From positions 658,121 to 722,120 of the forward strand of contig NZ_LJJB01000013.1 of NCBI RefSeq assembly GCF_001420695.1: a stretch of 64,000 nt of DNA, written 5' to 3'. The notes under the pieces are model-generated. The model saw only the letters and a program-made list of their open reading frames with translations. It was not told the DNA's origin and searched no databases. Source of the DNA: Brevibacillus choshinensis (GTDB lineage: Bacteria; Bacillota; Bacilli; Brevibacillales; Brevibacillaceae). Made by a program: the position numbers and the translations under genes. Below are positions 16,189 to 26,613 of the stretch, in pieces. How positions within the stretch are numbered: the first letter of the stretch is position 1; the number at the start of each line of letters is the position of its first letter.

Positions 16189-18267
16189 ATGGCTGACACG
16201 CTCGTAATCGTAGAATCCCCTGCGAAAGCGAAAACCATTGGAAAATATCTGGGTAGCAAATATATCGTCAAAGCTTCTATGGGTCATGTGCGCGATCTCC
16301 CAAAGAGCCAAACGGGTGTCGACGTTACACGTGGCTTTGAACCCAAATACATAACCATTCGCGGCAAAGGCGACGTTTTGAAGGCTCTAAAGGATGCCGC
16401 CAAAAAAGTAAAGAAAGTCTATCTGGCGGCCGACCCGGATCGCGAAGGGGAAGCAATTGCTTGGCACCTGGCACAATACTTGGGGCTGGATTTGAATCAG
16501 CCACTTCGAGTTGTCTTTAATGAAATTACGAAGGATGCCATCAAGGAAGCTTTCAAACACCCTCGACACATTAATATGGATTTGGTGAACGCCCAGCAGG
16601 CACGCCGCATTTTGGACAGATTGGTTGGTTACAATATCAGTCCGATTTTGTGGAAGAAAGTGCGCAAGGGCCTGAGTGCTGGTCGTGTACAATCCGTTAC
16701 CGTAAAACTAATCATGGACCGCGAACGGGAAATTCAGCAGTTTATTCCGGAAGAGTACTGGACAATCGCGAGTAAGCTCATTAGCAATGGCAAAGAATTT
16801 GAAGCCAAGTTTTACGGCTATGGAGATGAAAAGATCGAACTCAAGTCGGAGGCTGACGTTCAGGAAGTTTACAAACGTATGACCGATCAGCCGTACCTCG
16901 TTCAAAAAGTGACGAAACGCGAGCGCAAGCGCAATCCGGCACCTCCGTTTATCACCAGTTCCTTGCAACAGGAAGCAGCGCGCAAGCTGAATTTCCGTAC
17001 CGCCAAGACAATGAGGATCGCTCAGGAGCTCTATGAAGGGATTGACGTCGGCAACAAGGAAGGCGCCGTCGGTTTGATCACTTACATGCGTACTGATTCC
17101 ACGCGTATTTCTACAACCGCACAAGGGGAAGCAAAAGAATACATACTGGAAAAGTTCGGATCTGAGTACATTTTGTCTGAACCGCGTACTCAAGCCAAAA
17201 ACGAGAATGCTCAGGATGCTCATGAAGCGATCCGTCCTACAGCTGTTATGCGGACGCCTGATGAAATCAAAGAGTTCTTGTCACGTGATCAGCTTCGTCT
17301 CTATCGATTGATCTGGGAGCGTTTCCTCGCGAGTCAAATGTCTTCTGCCGTTTTGGACACGATGAGCGTCGACATCGCTGCAGGAGAAGTGACCTTCCGT
17401 GCGACAGGCTCCAAGGTAAAGTTTCCTGGCTTTATGAAGGTATATATTGAAGGAAATGATGACGGTACAGAGGAAGAGAGCTTCCTGCCCCCGATCGAAG
17501 AGGGGCAAACGCTCGAGCAAAAAGAGATCGAACCGGCACAGCACTTTACACAGCCGCCTCCGCGTTACTCCGAGGCACGTCTGGTAAAGACGCTGGAGGA
17601 AAGAGGGATCGGTCGTCCGTCTACATACGCCCCTACCCTGGAAACTGTGCAAAAACGAGGCTATGTCGCCCTCGAGGAGAAACGTTTTATTCCTACCGAA
17701 TTGGGAGAAATCGTCATCACGCTGATGGAAGAATTCTTCCCTGAGATTCTGAATGTGGAATTTACCGCACATATGGAGAATGGTTTGGATAGCATCGAAG
17801 AAGGCATCGCAAATTGGGTGCAAGTCCTAGATGCGTTTTACGGTGACTTTGCCAAACGGCTAGCCTTTGCAGAAGAAGAAATGAAAGAAGTCGAGCTAAA
17901 AGATGAAGAATCCGATGAAACTTGTGAGCATTGCGGTCGTGTGATGGTTTACAAGCTGGGACGATTTGGTAAGTTTCTCGCATGCTCTGGCTTCCCGGAT
18001 TGCCGTAACACCAAGCCGATTGTAAAAGAAACCGGAGTAAAATGCCCGCAATGTGAAACCGGAGAGATTATTGAACGTAAATCTAAGAAGAGCCGTATTT
18101 TTTATGGATGCAACCAGTATCCGGAATGTGATTTTGTTTCGTGGGACAAACCGATTGCCCGCCCTTGCCCGAAGTGTTCCAGCATGCTAGTGGAAAAGAA
18201 ACGCAAGAAGCAAGGTGTGAGCGTTGTTTGCACCAAATGCGATTATCAGGAAGAAGCAGATTCCTGA
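16189..18267 (+). CDS. topA: DNA topoisomerase I (type IA)
   Basis: 692 residues, usual length. It relaxes negative supercoils through a 5'-phosphotyrosine intermediate. The toprim domain opens with [13 protein letters not shown] and has the metal-binding DPDREGEA (Asp82/Asp84). The active tyrosine is Tyr299 in [10 protein letters not shown]. The C-terminal part has three Cys4 zinc ribbons (starting CEHCG, CPQCE and CPKCS). The ribosome site is GGGGAGGAAAAAA. Neighbours dprA and trmFO are those of B. subtilis. Confidence 0.97.
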   Translation: MADTLVIVESPAKAKTIGKYLGSKYIVKASMGHVRDLPKSQTGVDVTRGFEPKYITIRGKGDVLKALKDAAKKVKKVYLAADPDREGEAIAWHLAQYLGLDLNQPLRVVFNEITKDAIKEAFKHPRHINMDLVNAQQARRILDRLVGYNISPILWKKVRKGLSAGRVQSVTVKLIMDREREIQQFIPEEYWTIASKLISNGKEFEAKFYGYGDEKIELKSEADVQEVYKRMTDQPYLVQKVTKRERKRNPAPPFITSSLQQEAARKLNFRTAKTMRIAQELYEGIDVGNKEGAVGLITYMRTDSTRISTTAQGEAKEYILEKFGSEYILSEPRTQAKNENAQDAHEAIRPTAVMRTPDEIKEFLSRDQLRLYRLIWERFLASQMSSAVLDTMSVDIAAGEVTFRATGSKVKFPGFMKVYIEGNDDGTEEESFLPPIEEGQTLEQKEIEPAQHFTQPPPRYSEARLVKTLEERGIGRPSTYAPTLETVQKRGYVALEEKRFIPTELGEIVITLMEEFFPEILNVEFTAHMENGLDSIEEGIANWVQVLDAFYGDFAKRLAFAEEEMKEVELKDEESDETCEHCGRVMVYKLGRFGKFLACSGFPDCRNTKPIVKETGVKCPQCETGEIIERKSKKSRIFYGCNQYPECDFVSWDKPIARPCPKCSSMLVEKKRKKQGVSVVCTKCDYQEEADS

Positions 18268-18298
18268 TGAGATTTTTAAAGCTTGGAGGATTATCATC

Positions 18299-19618
18299 AT
18301 GACACAACCAACAATCACCGTAGTGGGCGCAGGGCTGGCAGGAAGTGAAGCAGCTTGGCAGATCGCCGAAGCAGGTGTTCCCGTGAGACTATACGAAATG
18401 AGACCAAAAACACAAACACCGGCGCATCATACCGACAAGTTTGCAGAACTCGTCTGCAGTAACTCCCTTCGTGCCAATACGCTGACGAATGCAGTCGGAG
18501 TATTAAAGGAAGAAATGCGTCGATTAGGTTCTGTCATTATTGATGCAGCGGACCGTTGCGCCGTACCTGCTGGTGGGGCGCTGGCCGTGGATCGGCATGA
18601 ATTTGCTGATTACGTGACGGAAGCGGTGCGAAATCATCCGCTTGTGGAAGTGGTCTCAGAGGAAATCACAGAGATTCCGGAGGGGATTGTCGTAATCGCG
18701 ACGGGTCCTCTGACTTCCCCGGCTTTATCTGAGCAGCTCAGAGGATTGACTGGTGAGGACTATCTCTACTTTTACGATGCGGCAGCACCGATCTTGGAAA
18801 AGGACTCCATCGATATGGAGAAAGTGTTTGTAGCCTCACGCTATGATAAAGGAGAGGCTGCATACCTGAATTGCCCCATGTCGGAAGAGGAATTTAATCG
18901 TTTCTACGATGAACTGATCGCTGCAGAAGCAGTTCCCCTAAAGGAATTTGAAAAAGAGATCTTTTTTGAAGGCTGCATGCCAATCGAAGTGATGGCAAAG
19001 CGTGGACGTCAGACCATGCTTTTCGGTCCGTTGAAGCCAGTAGGCCTAACCGACCCGAGAACAGGTAAAAAGCCTCATGCAGTAGTACAGCTGCGCCAGG
19101 ACAATGGAGCTGCAACCCTCTACAACATCGTAGGCTTTCAGACGCATTTGAAGTGGCCTGAGCAAAAGCGTGTCTTTTCTTTGATCCCTGGTCTGGAAAA
19201 TTGCGAGATCGTCCGTTACGGTGTCATGCACCGAAATACGTTTATCAACTCGCCTAAACTGCTGAAACCAACGTATCAATATAAAGAACGGGATACATTA
19301 TTCTTCGCAGGTCAGATGACGGGAGTCGAAGGTTACGTTGAATCCGCAGCATCTGGATTGCTTGCAGGCATCAATGCAGCTCGCTTGGCCAAAGGGGAGG
19401 AACTGATGGTCCTTCCACCAGAGACGGTCATGGGAAGTATGGCGAGATACATCACAACAGCAGATTCGAAGCATTTTCAGCCAATGAATGCGAATTTCGG
19501 ACTCGTTCCAGAGTTGCCCGAGCGTATTCGAAATAAGCGAGAAAAGAACGAAAAGCTTGCTGAGCGGGCGCTAGATACAATTCAGAATTTTACACAAGAA
19601 CGACACAATTTACGTTGA
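18299..19618 (+). CDS. trmFO: Methylenetetrahydrofolate-tRNA (uracil-5-)-methyltransferase
   Basis: 439 residues. TrmFO makes m5U54 in the T-loop of tRNA using methylenetetrahydrofolate and FADH2. It has an N-terminal FAD-binding GxGxxG ([13 protein letters not shown]), the family's CSNSLRAN segment, and the C-terminal [28 protein letters not shown] 18299 follows TGGAGGATTATCATC and gives the standard N-terminus TITVVGAG; the frame is open further upstream into topA but this is not needed. Older names are gid and trmFO. Confidence 0.95.
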   Translation: MTQPTITVVGAGLAGSEAAWQIAEAGVPVRLYEMRPKTQTPAHHTDKFAELVCSNSLRANTLTNAVGVLKEEMRRLGSVIIDAADRCAVPAGGALAVDRHEFADYVTEAVRNHPLVEVVSEEITEIPEGIVVIATGPLTSPALSEQLRGLTGEDYLYFYDAAAPILEKDSIDMEKVFVASRYDKGEAAYLNCPMSEEEFNRFYDELIAAEAVPLKEFEKEIFFEGCMPIEVMAKRGRQTMLFGPLKPVGLTDPRTGKKPHAVVQLRQDNGAATLYNIVGFQTHLKWPEQKRVFSLIPGLENCEIVRYGVMHRNTFINSPKLLKPTYQYKERDTLFFAGQMTGVEGYVESAASGLLAGINAARLAKGEELMVLPPETVMGSMARYITTADSKHFQPMNANFGLVPELPERIRNKREKNEKLAERALDTIQNFTQERHNLR

Positions 19619-19673
19619 TATCCGAATTTCGACTGTGTTACTATATAGGTGCTTCGAGGAGGGTGCATCCCGT

Positions 19674-20615
19674 ATGGACATTTCGCAACTGAACTCTGCG
19701 GAAATTGCGATGTTTACCCGATATTTGCAAGTTGAGAAAAACGCCTCTCCTCACACGGTGAAGCAGTATGTGGCAGATATCCGCGAATTTGTCGCTTTTA
19801 TGGAACAGCACCAAATCACCGTATTTGCTGCTGTTTCTTATTTGCATGGTCGATCCTTTCTCGCGCATTTGGCGAAAAAAGGTCTCTCCAGGCGGAGTAT
19901 TGCCCGTAAGCTTTCCAGTTTGCGAAGCCTGTATCGTTTTTTGTTGCGTGAAGGTCAATTGGAACAGAATCCATTCCAACTCGTTTCAACTCCGAAAATG
20001 GAGAAGAAACTTCCTACCTTTTTGTATCCACAAGAAGTTCAATCGTTTTTTGATCTGCCTGACATGTCCACTCCGCTTGGGGTGAGGGATCGGCTGATAT
20101 TTGAACTGTTGTACGCTAGCGGCATACGTGTGACGGAATTGGTTACTCTCTCACTAGATTCAATCAATCCGAGCATGGGCGTCGCGCTCGTTTATGGAAA
20201 AGGGGCAAAAGAGCGCTATGTGCCGGTAGGAAGTTATGCCTGCGACGTTCTTAGGCAATACCTAGAGTATGGAAGACAAAAACTGCTGGCTGGTAACGAG
20301 GAGCATGGATATCTACTAGTCAATTACCGTGGTGAGCCGTTGTCTGATCGAAGCGTTCGTCGCGTCGTAGACAAATACGTCGAAACCCACGCCCTCCATC
20401 TACATGTCTCACCGCATACGTTTCGTCACACATTTGCTACCCACATGCTGAATGGAGGCGCTGACCTCCGCACGGTTCAGGAATTGCTGGGGCATGTAAA
20501 TGTATCAACGACGCAGGTATACACACATGTGACTAAAGAGAGGCTTCGCCATGTTTACGACACCGCTCATCCGCGTGCTACATCGCGCGATACCGGTTCC
20601 GCCAATCGTACCTAA
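19674..20615 (+). CDS. xerC: Tyrosine recombinase XerC/CodV
   Basis: 313 residues. Together with XerD it resolves chromosome dimers at dif. The N-terminal SAM-like domain starts near [12 protein letters not shown]. Catalytic residues are in SGIRVTEL (Arg), GKGAKER (Lys), [14 protein letters not shown] (His, Arg), [15 protein letters not shown] (His and nucleophile Tyr). ATG 19674 is chosen because GAGGAGGG lies about 10 bases upstream. It is followed at once by hslV, as codV precedes clpQ in B. subtilis. The C-terminal 15 residues are a little longer than usual. Confidence 0.93.
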   Translation: MDISQLNSAEIAMFTRYLQVEKNASPHTVKQYVADIREFVAFMEQHQITVFAAVSYLHGRSFLAHLAKKGLSRRSIARKLSSLRSLYRFLLREGQLEQNPFQLVSTPKMEKKLPTFLYPQEVQSFFDLPDMSTPLGVRDRLIFELLYASGIRVTELVTLSLDSINPSMGVALVYGKGAKERYVPVGSYACDVLRQYLEYGRQKLLAGNEEHGYLLVNYRGEPLSDRSVRRVVDKYVETHALHLHVSPHTFRHTFATHMLNGGADLRTVQELLGHVNVSTTQVYTHVTKERLRHVYDTAHPRATSRDTGSANRT

Positions 20616-20632
20616 AACGGGAGGAATCAGTC

Positions 20633-21175
20633 ATGGAACAGTTTCATGCCACAACGATTTTTGCCATTCAACATAATGGATCCGTAGCGATGGCCGGAGA
20701 TGGTCAAGTCACATTTGGCAACAGCATGGTCATGAAGCGCGGTGCAAAAAAAGTGAGACGACTCTATCGTGGAGAAGTCTTGGCTGGCTTCGCTGGATCA
20801 GTGGCAGACGCCATTACGCTTTTCGAGAAATTCGAGGGTAAGCTGGAGGAGTATCACGGCAATCTGCAAAGGGCTGCTGTAGAGCTGGCAAAAGAATGGC
20901 GAATGGATAAAGTATTACATCGTCTCGAAGCAATGATGATTGTACTGAATAAAGACCATTTACTGCTCATATCTGGAAACGGTGAAATTATTGAACCAGA
21001 TGATGGGATATTGGCGATCGGTTCCGGAGGCAGCTTTGCATTGTCGGCTGGACGGGCACTGAAAAAGTATGCTCCCCATCTCAGCGCAAGAGAAATTGCA
21101 GAAGCATCTCTTCTCACCGCTGCAGAAATTTGCGTTTTCACGAACAACAATCTTGTTGTGGATGAATTGAATTGA
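20633..21175 (+). CDS. hslV: HslV (ClpQ/CodW) protease subunit
   Basis: 180 residues. It is the proteolytic double ring of the ATP-dependent HslUV protease. The sequence begins [16 protein letters not shown] and keeps [17 protein letters not shown] and the AIGSGG turn. The canonical nucleophile, Thr1 of mature HslV, aligns with Thr7 in HATTIF. The B. subtilis orthologue starts MSSFHATTIF and was reported to use an N-terminal Ser; here residue 2 is Glu and no Ser is near the N-terminus. Ribosome site: CGGGAGGAATCAGTC. It lies just before hslU. Confidence 0.95.
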   Translation: MEQFHATTIFAIQHNGSVAMAGDGQVTFGNSMVMKRGAKKVRRLYRGEVLAGFAGSVADAITLFEKFEGKLEEYHGNLQRAAVELAKEWRMDKVLHRLEAMMIVLNKDHLLLISGNGEIIEPDDGILAIGSGGSFALSAGRALKKYAPHLSAREIAEASLLTAAEICVFTNNNLVVDELN

Positions 21176-21195
21176 GCATAAGGGAGGACGTTTAC

Positions 21196-22593
21196 GTGCT
21201 GAATCTTGAGCAATTAACCCCGCGTAAGATCGTTGAGCATTTGGACAAATACATCGTCGGGCAAGCACAAGCCAAGAAAGCAATTGCCGTGGCCTTGCGT
21301 AACCGTTATCGCCGTAGCCGCTTGCCGGAACAAATCATTGATGAAGTCGTACCAAAAAATATTTTGATGATCGGACCTACAGGTGTTGGTAAGACGGAAA
21401 TTGCGCGTCGAATCGCCAAACTGACGGGTGCTCCTTTTATCAAAGTAGAGGCAACTAAATTTACTGAAGTGGGTTACGTGGGCAGAGACGTAGAATCCAT
21501 GGTTCGAGATTTGGTTGAGGCCTCCATTCGTACCGTGAAGCAAGAAAAGATGGAATCAGTAAAGGAAAAAGCGGAAAAGCTTGCAAATGAAGCCATCGTC
21601 AATGTGCTCGTTCCTTCACGCAAACCGCAGAACTCATTTAAAAATCCCCTGGAGATGCTCTTTGGAGGACAGCAGCAACAGCAGTCCTCTACACCGGATC
21701 CGGAAGATGCTTCTGTCGAACAGCAACGTAGACAGATCGCATGGCAGCTGGCAAATGGCCAACTGGAAGAGCAAATGATCGAGATCGATGTGGAGGATCA
21801 ATCTCCAACGATGTTTGACATGTTCCAGGTTCCGGGTACAGAACAAATGGGGATGCAAATGCAGGATATGTTAGGTAGCCTGATGCCAAAGCGGACGAAG
21901 AAACGAAAATTGCGAATAAAAGATGCGCGAAAGGTATTAATTCAACAAGAAGCGCAAAAACTGGTGGATATGGATGAAGTCACGCAGGAGTCGGTTCGCC
22001 GGGCAGAGAATCACGGAATTATCTTCATCGACGAAATCGACAAGATTGCGGGGAAGGATGGCCGTGGTCCAGATGTTTCCCGAGAAGGGGTACAGCGTGA
22101 TATCTTGCCAATCGTGGAAGGTTCAACGATCATGACCAAATACGGTCCGGTAAAAACGGATTACGTTTTGTTCATTGCAGCGGGTGCTTTTCACATGGCA
22201 AAACCATCTGATCTGATCCCAGAGCTGCAAGGACGCTTTCCCATCCGGGTAGAGCTGACCAGTCTTCGTGTAGAAGAATTTGTGCGGATATTGACAGAGC
22301 CTAAGAACGCCCTGTTGAAGCAGTACATTGCGCTCTTGGAAACAGAAGGCGTGCATGTTGAATTTACACCAGAAGCGATCCAGGAGATTGCCAGTTTGGC
22401 AGCGGAGGTAAACCAAAGTACCGATAACATCGGTGCCAGACGTTTGCACACGATTTTGGAGAAGCTGTTGGAGGACTTGTCCTTTGAAGCACCAGAAATC
22501 CACCTGGAAGTTGTACAAATCACCCCTGATTACGTCCGGCAAAAACTGGGCAATATCGTAGGGAATAAGGATTTAAGCCAATATATCCTGTAA
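21196..22593 (+). CDS. hslU: HslU (ClpY) ATPase subunit
   Basis: 465 residues. It is the AAA+ unfoldase that feeds substrates to HslV. It has N-terminal [17 protein letters not shown], Walker A GPTGVGKT at 60-67, the [10 protein letters not shown] pore motif, an I domain (about 110-240, rich in Gln), Walker [11 protein letters not shown], sensor and C-terminal NIGARRLHT, and ends in SQYIL as expected for HslV docking. GTG 21196 is chosen because AGGGAGG lies 8 bases upstream; a TTG at 21172 would overlap hslV. Confidence 0.96.
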   Translation: MLNLEQLTPRKIVEHLDKYIVGQAQAKKAIAVALRNRYRRSRLPEQIIDEVVPKNILMIGPTGVGKTEIARRIAKLTGAPFIKVEATKFTEVGYVGRDVESMVRDLVEASIRTVKQEKMESVKEKAEKLANEAIVNVLVPSRKPQNSFKNPLEMLFGGQQQQQSSTPDPEDASVEQQRRQIAWQLANGQLEEQMIEIDVEDQSPTMFDMFQVPGTEQMGMQMQDMLGSLMPKRTKKRKLRIKDARKVLIQQEAQKLVDMDEVTQESVRRAENHGIIFIDEIDKIAGKDGRGPDVSREGVQRDILPIVEGSTIMTKYGPVKTDYVLFIAAGAFHMAKPSDLIPELQGRFPIRVELTSLRVEEFVRILTEPKNALLKQYIALLETEGVHVEFTPEAIQEIASLAAEVNQSTDNIGARRLHTILEKLLEDLSFEAPEIHLEVVQITPDYVRQKLGNIVGNKDLSQYIL

Positions 22594-22634
22594 AGAATCG
22601 GATAGCATCACCTATACATTGGGAGGAAATACAG

Positions 22635-23414
22635 ATGGATCTACTGTCAAAAACAAGAAGAATTAACCGCATGTTGCAAAAATCAGCAGGGCATGCCGTC
22701 AATTTTAATGAAATGGCACAAGTATTGAGCGATGTCATCGAAGCCAATACATTTGTTGTGAGCCGTAAAGGTAAATTGCTCGGTTTTGCTATTCATCAGG
22801 AAATGGATAACGCGCGTATCCGCAAGATGCTAGAAGATCGCCGCTTTCCAGAAGACTACAGCCAAGGCTTGCTGAAAGTGGAAGAAACTTCTGCGAACCT
22901 GGATGTAGAAAGCCCATACACCATTTTCCCTGTGGAAATGAAAGAAGTATTCCGCACTGGTTGGACTACACTCGTTCCGATCATGGGTGGAGGAGATCGA
23001 TTGGGTACACTCATTCTCGGCCGTATTAATGATCAGTTCGTCGATGATGACTTGATCCTTGCAGAAGTAGGGGCAACGGTTGTAGGAATGGAAATCTTGC
23101 GTGAGCGTTCCGAAGCGATTGAAGAAGAAGCTCGCAGCAAAGCGGTCGTTCAAATGGCGATTGGCTCCCTGTCTTATAGCGAGTTGGAAGCAGTAGAACA
23201 CATCTTCGAAGAGCTCGAAGGCAAAGAAGGCTTGCTCGTCGCTTCCAAAATTGCAGACCGTGTAGGTATTACACGCTCTGTGATTGTAAACGCTCTTCGC
23301 AAGCTTGAAAGTGCTGGTGTGATCGAATCTCGATCCCTTGGCATGAAGGGTACTTTCATTAAAGTATTGAATGAAAAGCTGTTGCCAGAGCTAGAGAAAT
23401 TGAAAACCTCTTAA
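22635..23414 (+). CDS. codY: GTP-sensing global repressor CodY
   Basis: 259 residues, standard length. CodY senses GTP and branched-chain amino acids and represses nutrient-scavenging and, in some Bacilli, motility genes. The N-terminal GAF-type domain starts [13 protein letters not shown]; the C-terminal winged helix-turn-helix contains [31 protein letters not shown] split over about residues 203-235. Ribosome site: TTGGGAGGAAATACAG. A strong terminator follows and separates it from the flagellar genes. Confidence 0.97.
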   Translation: MDLLSKTRRINRMLQKSAGHAVNFNEMAQVLSDVIEANTFVVSRKGKLLGFAIHQEMDNARIRKMLEDRRFPEDYSQGLLKVEETSANLDVESPYTIFPVEMKEVFRTGWTTLVPIMGGGDRLGTLILGRINDQFVDDDLILAEVGATVVGMEILRERSEAIEEEARSKAVVQMAIGSLSYSELEAVEHIFEELEGKEGLLVASKIADRVGITRSVIVNALRKLESAGVIESRSLGMKGTFIKVLNEKLLPELEKLKTS

Positions 23415-23449
23415 ACTCGAATGGCTCAAAAGTTATAGTTTGTTAAACA

Positions 23450-23484
23450 AGAGGTGCAGCACAACTCCGTGCTGCACCTTTTGT
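23450..23484 (+). terminator. Strong terminator after codY
   Basis: The arms AGGTGCAGCAC and GTGCTGCACCT enclose a 6-base loop (AACTCC) and are followed by TTTTGT. The 11-pair perfect stem isolates codY from the fla/che cluster. Confidence 0.88.
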
Positions 23485-23788
23485 CGTGGTACAAAATACC
23501 TAAACCCAACAAGATCCGACAGAATCTTAGGATTACTGGATGCGTAAATATTGACGTATTTTCTTTCTAATATATGGGATTTTCCCATTTGCAATTGTAA
23601 AATGCAGTAAATAATCAGGAAGGATAAGGGATTTAGTGCCATTGAATCATTTTGAAAATCGTCATGAAAAGGGGCTTTTTTCGCTATAGCAGTTTTGCTA
23701 TGATTGTAACGTATCTCAGATGTCGAATATGGAAGAATTATAGCGCATTAGCGAAAATGAGATGGAAACTAATGGGGGAGAAGAACCG
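23485..23788 (+). promoter_or_regulatory. Control region upstream of flgB (fla/che cluster)
   Basis: This 304-base stretch has no gene. It should contain the main promoter of the flagellar cluster. A TATGAT at 23699-23704 resembles a -10 box but has no clear -35 partner. The stretch 23676-23687 (TTTTTCGCTATA) can pair with TATAGCG at 23739-23745 or with AGCGAAAA at 23750-23757, and a short ATAGC/GCTAT hairpin lies at 23686-23701. I did not find a clean sigma-D (TAAA...GCCGATAT) box. These assignments are tentative. Confidence 0.5.
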
Positions 23789-24202
23789 ATGCTGGGAAGC
23801 TATCATACGCAGATCCTCGAGCGATCGATGGACGCTGCAAACCTTCGACACAAAACGATCACGAACAACCTGGCCAACATAGACACCCCACAATTTAAGA
23901 GCCAGCAAGTCGTTTTCGAAGAGTACCTGCAACAGGAAATATCTGGTTTGCATGGACAGCAAAAGCTGGAAGCGTACCGCACGAGCGACAGACACATTCC
24001 TTTTGCAAATGCGGGAGGATTCGCAATGCCACAAATCGTTTCCAATCCAAACAACTTTGTACAAAACAATGGGAACGATGTCGATTTGGAATCAGAAGAA
24101 ACCGAGTTGGCAAAAAACCAAATTTGGTATAGCGGTCTTACGCAGCTAACAGCAGGGTCTTACCAAAAAATTCGAAGCGTTATTGACGGTGGAGGGAAAT
24201 AG
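23789..24202 (+). CDS. flgB: Flagellar basal-body rod protein FlgB
   Basis: 137 residues. A proximal rod subunit exported by the flagellar type III system. It has the rod-protein N-terminal pattern (LRHKTITNNLANIDTPQFK, the NNLANxxTP motif) and a C-terminal helix with ELAKNQIWYSGLTQL. ATG 23789 follows GGGGGAGAAGAACC. It is the first gene of the flagellar cluster and is followed 3 bases later by flgC. Confidence 0.94.
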   Translation: MLGSYHTQILERSMDAANLRHKTITNNLANIDTPQFKSQQVVFEEYLQQEISGLHGQQKLEAYRTSDRHIPFANAGGFAMPQIVSNPNNFVQNNGNDVDLESEETELAKNQIWYSGLTQLTAGSYQKIRSVIDGGGK

Positions 24203-24205
24203 GGA

Positions 24206-24664
24206 ATGAGTCTATTTCAAGGAATCAACACAAGTGCTTCGGCGCTGACAGCTAATCGGCTGCGTCTGGATACGATCGCTTCCAACATTGCAAACGCAGA
24301 GACAACAAGAGCTAACTTCGCAAATGGCGTATGGCAACCATACAAGCGAAAAATGGTAGAGCTTTCCCCAAAATCCAGTGAGTCGTTTGATAATCTACTG
24401 CAAGCGGCCGTTGGAAACATTTCAGGGAAAAACGGAGACCAGGGTGTCAGAGTCACTTCGATCAAGGAAGATGAGACTCCATTCAAACGGGTATTTGATC
24501 CGAGTCATCCGGACGCTGATAAAGACGGCTACGTGCTGATGCCAAATGTGGACATGATGAAAGAAATGGTGGATATGATATCTGCCTCAAGATCTTACGA
24601 GGCGAATATCACAGCATTGAATGCTTCGAAAAACATGATGATGAAGGCTTTGGAAATCAGGTAG
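24206..24664 (+). CDS. flgC: Flagellar basal-body rod protein FlgC
   Basis: 152 residues. A rod subunit with N-terminal SALTANRLRLDTIASNIANAET (SNIANAET motif) and the C-terminal rod signature SRSYEANITALNASKNMM. GGAGGGAAATAGGGA provides the ribosome site within the end of flgB. Confidence 0.95.
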   Translation: MSLFQGINTSASALTANRLRLDTIASNIANAETTRANFANGVWQPYKRKMVELSPKSSESFDNLLQAAVGNISGKNGDQGVRVTSIKEDETPFKRVFDPSHPDADKDGYVLMPNVDMMKEMVDMISASRSYEANITALNASKNMMMKALEIR

Positions 24665-24682
24665 AGAGGATGAAGGTAATCG

Positions 24683-24982
24683 ATGGAGATTAACACGATT
24701 TCTCAAGTCAGCCCCATTCAGACTTCAGGCGTTGCCAAAACGCAGACTCCAGCTCAGGTAACGAAAGAGTTTGGTTCCTTTCTCAGTGATGCGATCAATC
24801 AAGTCAATCAAGCACAAGTTGAGTCTGCAATGTTGGGAGATATGTTTGCAGCAGGAAAAATTGACAGCATTGATCAAGTGATGGTTGCCGGTGTAAAAGC
24901 TACGAACATGTTGCAGATGACCTTACAGGTACGTAACAAGGTGATCGAGTCTTATCAAGAAATCATGCGTATGTCGATATGA
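24683..24982 (+). CDS. fliE: Flagellar hook-basal body protein FliE
   Basis: 99 residues. FliE joins the MS-ring to the rod. The C-terminal part carries the family pattern: FLSDAINQVNQAQ, SIDQVMVAGVKATNMLQMTLQVRNKVIESYQEIMRM split across residues about 33-99. Start after AGAGGATGAAGGTAATCG. Order flgB-flgC-fliE is conserved. Confidence 0.95.
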   Translation: MEINTISQVSPIQTSGVAKTQTPAQVTKEFGSFLSDAINQVNQAQVESAMLGDMFAAGKIDSIDQVMVAGVKATNMLQMTLQVRNKVIESYQEIMRMSI

Positions 24983-25013
24983 TTTGTTGTTGGTATCCTG
25001 TGAGAGGTGAATC

Positions 25014-26600
25014 ATGAACGAACGTATAGCAGTATTCAGAGAACAGCTTGCGTCAAAATGGAACCAGTTTTCCAAGAAACAAAAATGGATGATCGCAGGA
25101 ATATCCGTGTTTCTGCTCATCTCACTCGGACTATACATATACATTGCATCTCAGCCGGTGTACACACCACTTTACAATCAAAGACTGAGTGAACAAGAAA
25201 TCGGAACGATCAAACAAGAGCTGGAGAGCTCAAAAATTCCTTATCGAATTACAGGAAATGGGACAGGCATTGAAGTTCCAGAAAAAATGGCACAGGATGT
25301 CATTGTTGATTTGGCAGCTCAGGGAATACCTAGCGAGGCGGGAATTAACTCGGAGATCTTTTCCAATACATTGGGTGTGACGGATCGTCAATTCGATGTG
25401 ATGAAGAAGGAAGCCTTGCAGCAGGAATTGCGCAAGATGCTGGAGCGAGTGAAAGGCGTACGCAGTGCCCAGGTCATGATTACGTTACCGGAAGAAAGTG
25501 TGTGGGTAACAGAAACGCCAGATACTGCAACTGCTTCTGTGATTGTTGATGTAGAACCGGGAACGACATTGGATCAAAAGCAAATCAACTCTCTTTACCT
25601 GCTTGTGTCCCGAAGTGTTCCAAAACTTCCTATGGAAGCGATCGCGATCACAGACCAATATTCGAATCCATTGGAACGTGCGGCAGCGAATGAAAATGAA
25701 GGAACACTAAGTGGCTTTAAGCAACAAGAGGAGATCAAAGCAGAAGTAGAAAAGAAAATTCAACAAAACCTGTATAATCTGCTCGGTACCATCATGGGTA
25801 GAGACAAAGTGATCGTCCATACGTTTATCAAGATGAACTTTGATAAGGAAAATCGCGTGGAAAATCTCGTGGAAGCTCCGGACAAAGAAAATAACGAAGG
25901 ACTTATTATCTCATCTCAAAAATTATCAAAAACGTTTTCTGGTCAAGGTGCTCCTCCAGGGGGAATTGCTGGAACGGGAGCTAGTGCAGTTCCAAGTTAT
26001 CCTGCGAGCACACCAGCGGGCAGCAACAGTGATTACGAAGAGCTGAATGATACGATCAACCGTGAAGTAAATCGAATTACTCGTAATGTAACGATGAGTC
26101 CGTATAAAATCGAGGATGTTACGATCAACGTTGGGGTAGAGCCTCCTGCAGGTGGCACATTGGATGATGCGACTGTTGAGAGCATCAAACAAGTGCTGCG
26201 AAATGTTGTTCGTGTGACTTTGAGCAATCAAGGTGTTGATTTGACACAGGAAGAACTGGACAAGCATATTTCTGTCCTGCCTCGTCCATTCTCAGGAAAA
26301 GTAGCAGTAGAAGACTCCAATTCTCTTAGCCCCGCCGTTCTTTGGACAGTTGGTGGTATTGCTGTACTGGCACTCGCGGCTGTTGCATTCCTCGTACTGC
26401 GCAGACGTAAGCAGGCGAAACAGCAACAAGAAGAAGAAGATGCGGATTTGCTGTCACCTTCACAACCGTTGGAAATCCCAGATCTTATATATCAAGAAGA
26501 TGGGGATCAGGTCGTGGTCAGGAAGCAGTTGGAAAAATTGGCGCGAAGCAAGCCAGATGAATTTGTTGTACTGCTTCGTACTTGGCTAGCAGAAGACTAA
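25014..26600 (+). CDS. fliF: Flagellar MS-ring protein FliF
   Basis: 528 residues. It forms the membrane-embedded MS-ring. A first membrane segment lies at about 26-46 (after the KKQKWMIAG start) and a second near 438-460 before the RRRK stretch. The periplasmic-side ring-building motifs are present in the N-terminal half (YRITGNGTGIEVPE; LEKVKGV-like RVKGVRSAQVMI). The cytoplasmic tail (DEFVVLLRTWLAED) is the FliG-binding end. Ribosome site: GAGAGGTGAATC. Confidence 0.95.
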   Translation: MNERIAVFREQLASKWNQFSKKQKWMIAGISVFLLISLGLYIYIASQPVYTPLYNQRLSEQEIGTIKQELESSKIPYRITGNGTGIEVPEKMAQDVIVDLAAQGIPSEAGINSEIFSNTLGVTDRQFDVMKKEALQQELRKMLERVKGVRSAQVMITLPEESVWVTETPDTATASVIVDVEPGTTLDQKQINSLYLLVSRSVPKLPMEAIAITDQYSNPLERAAANENEGTLSGFKQQEEIKAEVEKKIQQNLYNLLGTIMGRDKVIVHTFIKMNFDKENRVENLVEAPDKENNEGLIISSQKLSKTFSGQGAPPGGIAGTGASAVPSYPASTPAGSNSDYEELNDTINREVNRITRNVTMSPYKIEDVTINVGVEPPAGGTLDDATVESIKQVLRNVVRVTLSNQGVDLTQEELDKHISVLPRPFSGKVAVEDSNSLSPAVLWTVGGIAVLALAAVAFLVLRRRKQAKQQQEEEDADLLSPSQPLEIPDLIYQEDGDQVVVRKQLEKLARSKPDEFVVLLRTWLAED

Positions 26601-26613
26601 GGAGTGAAAGGGT

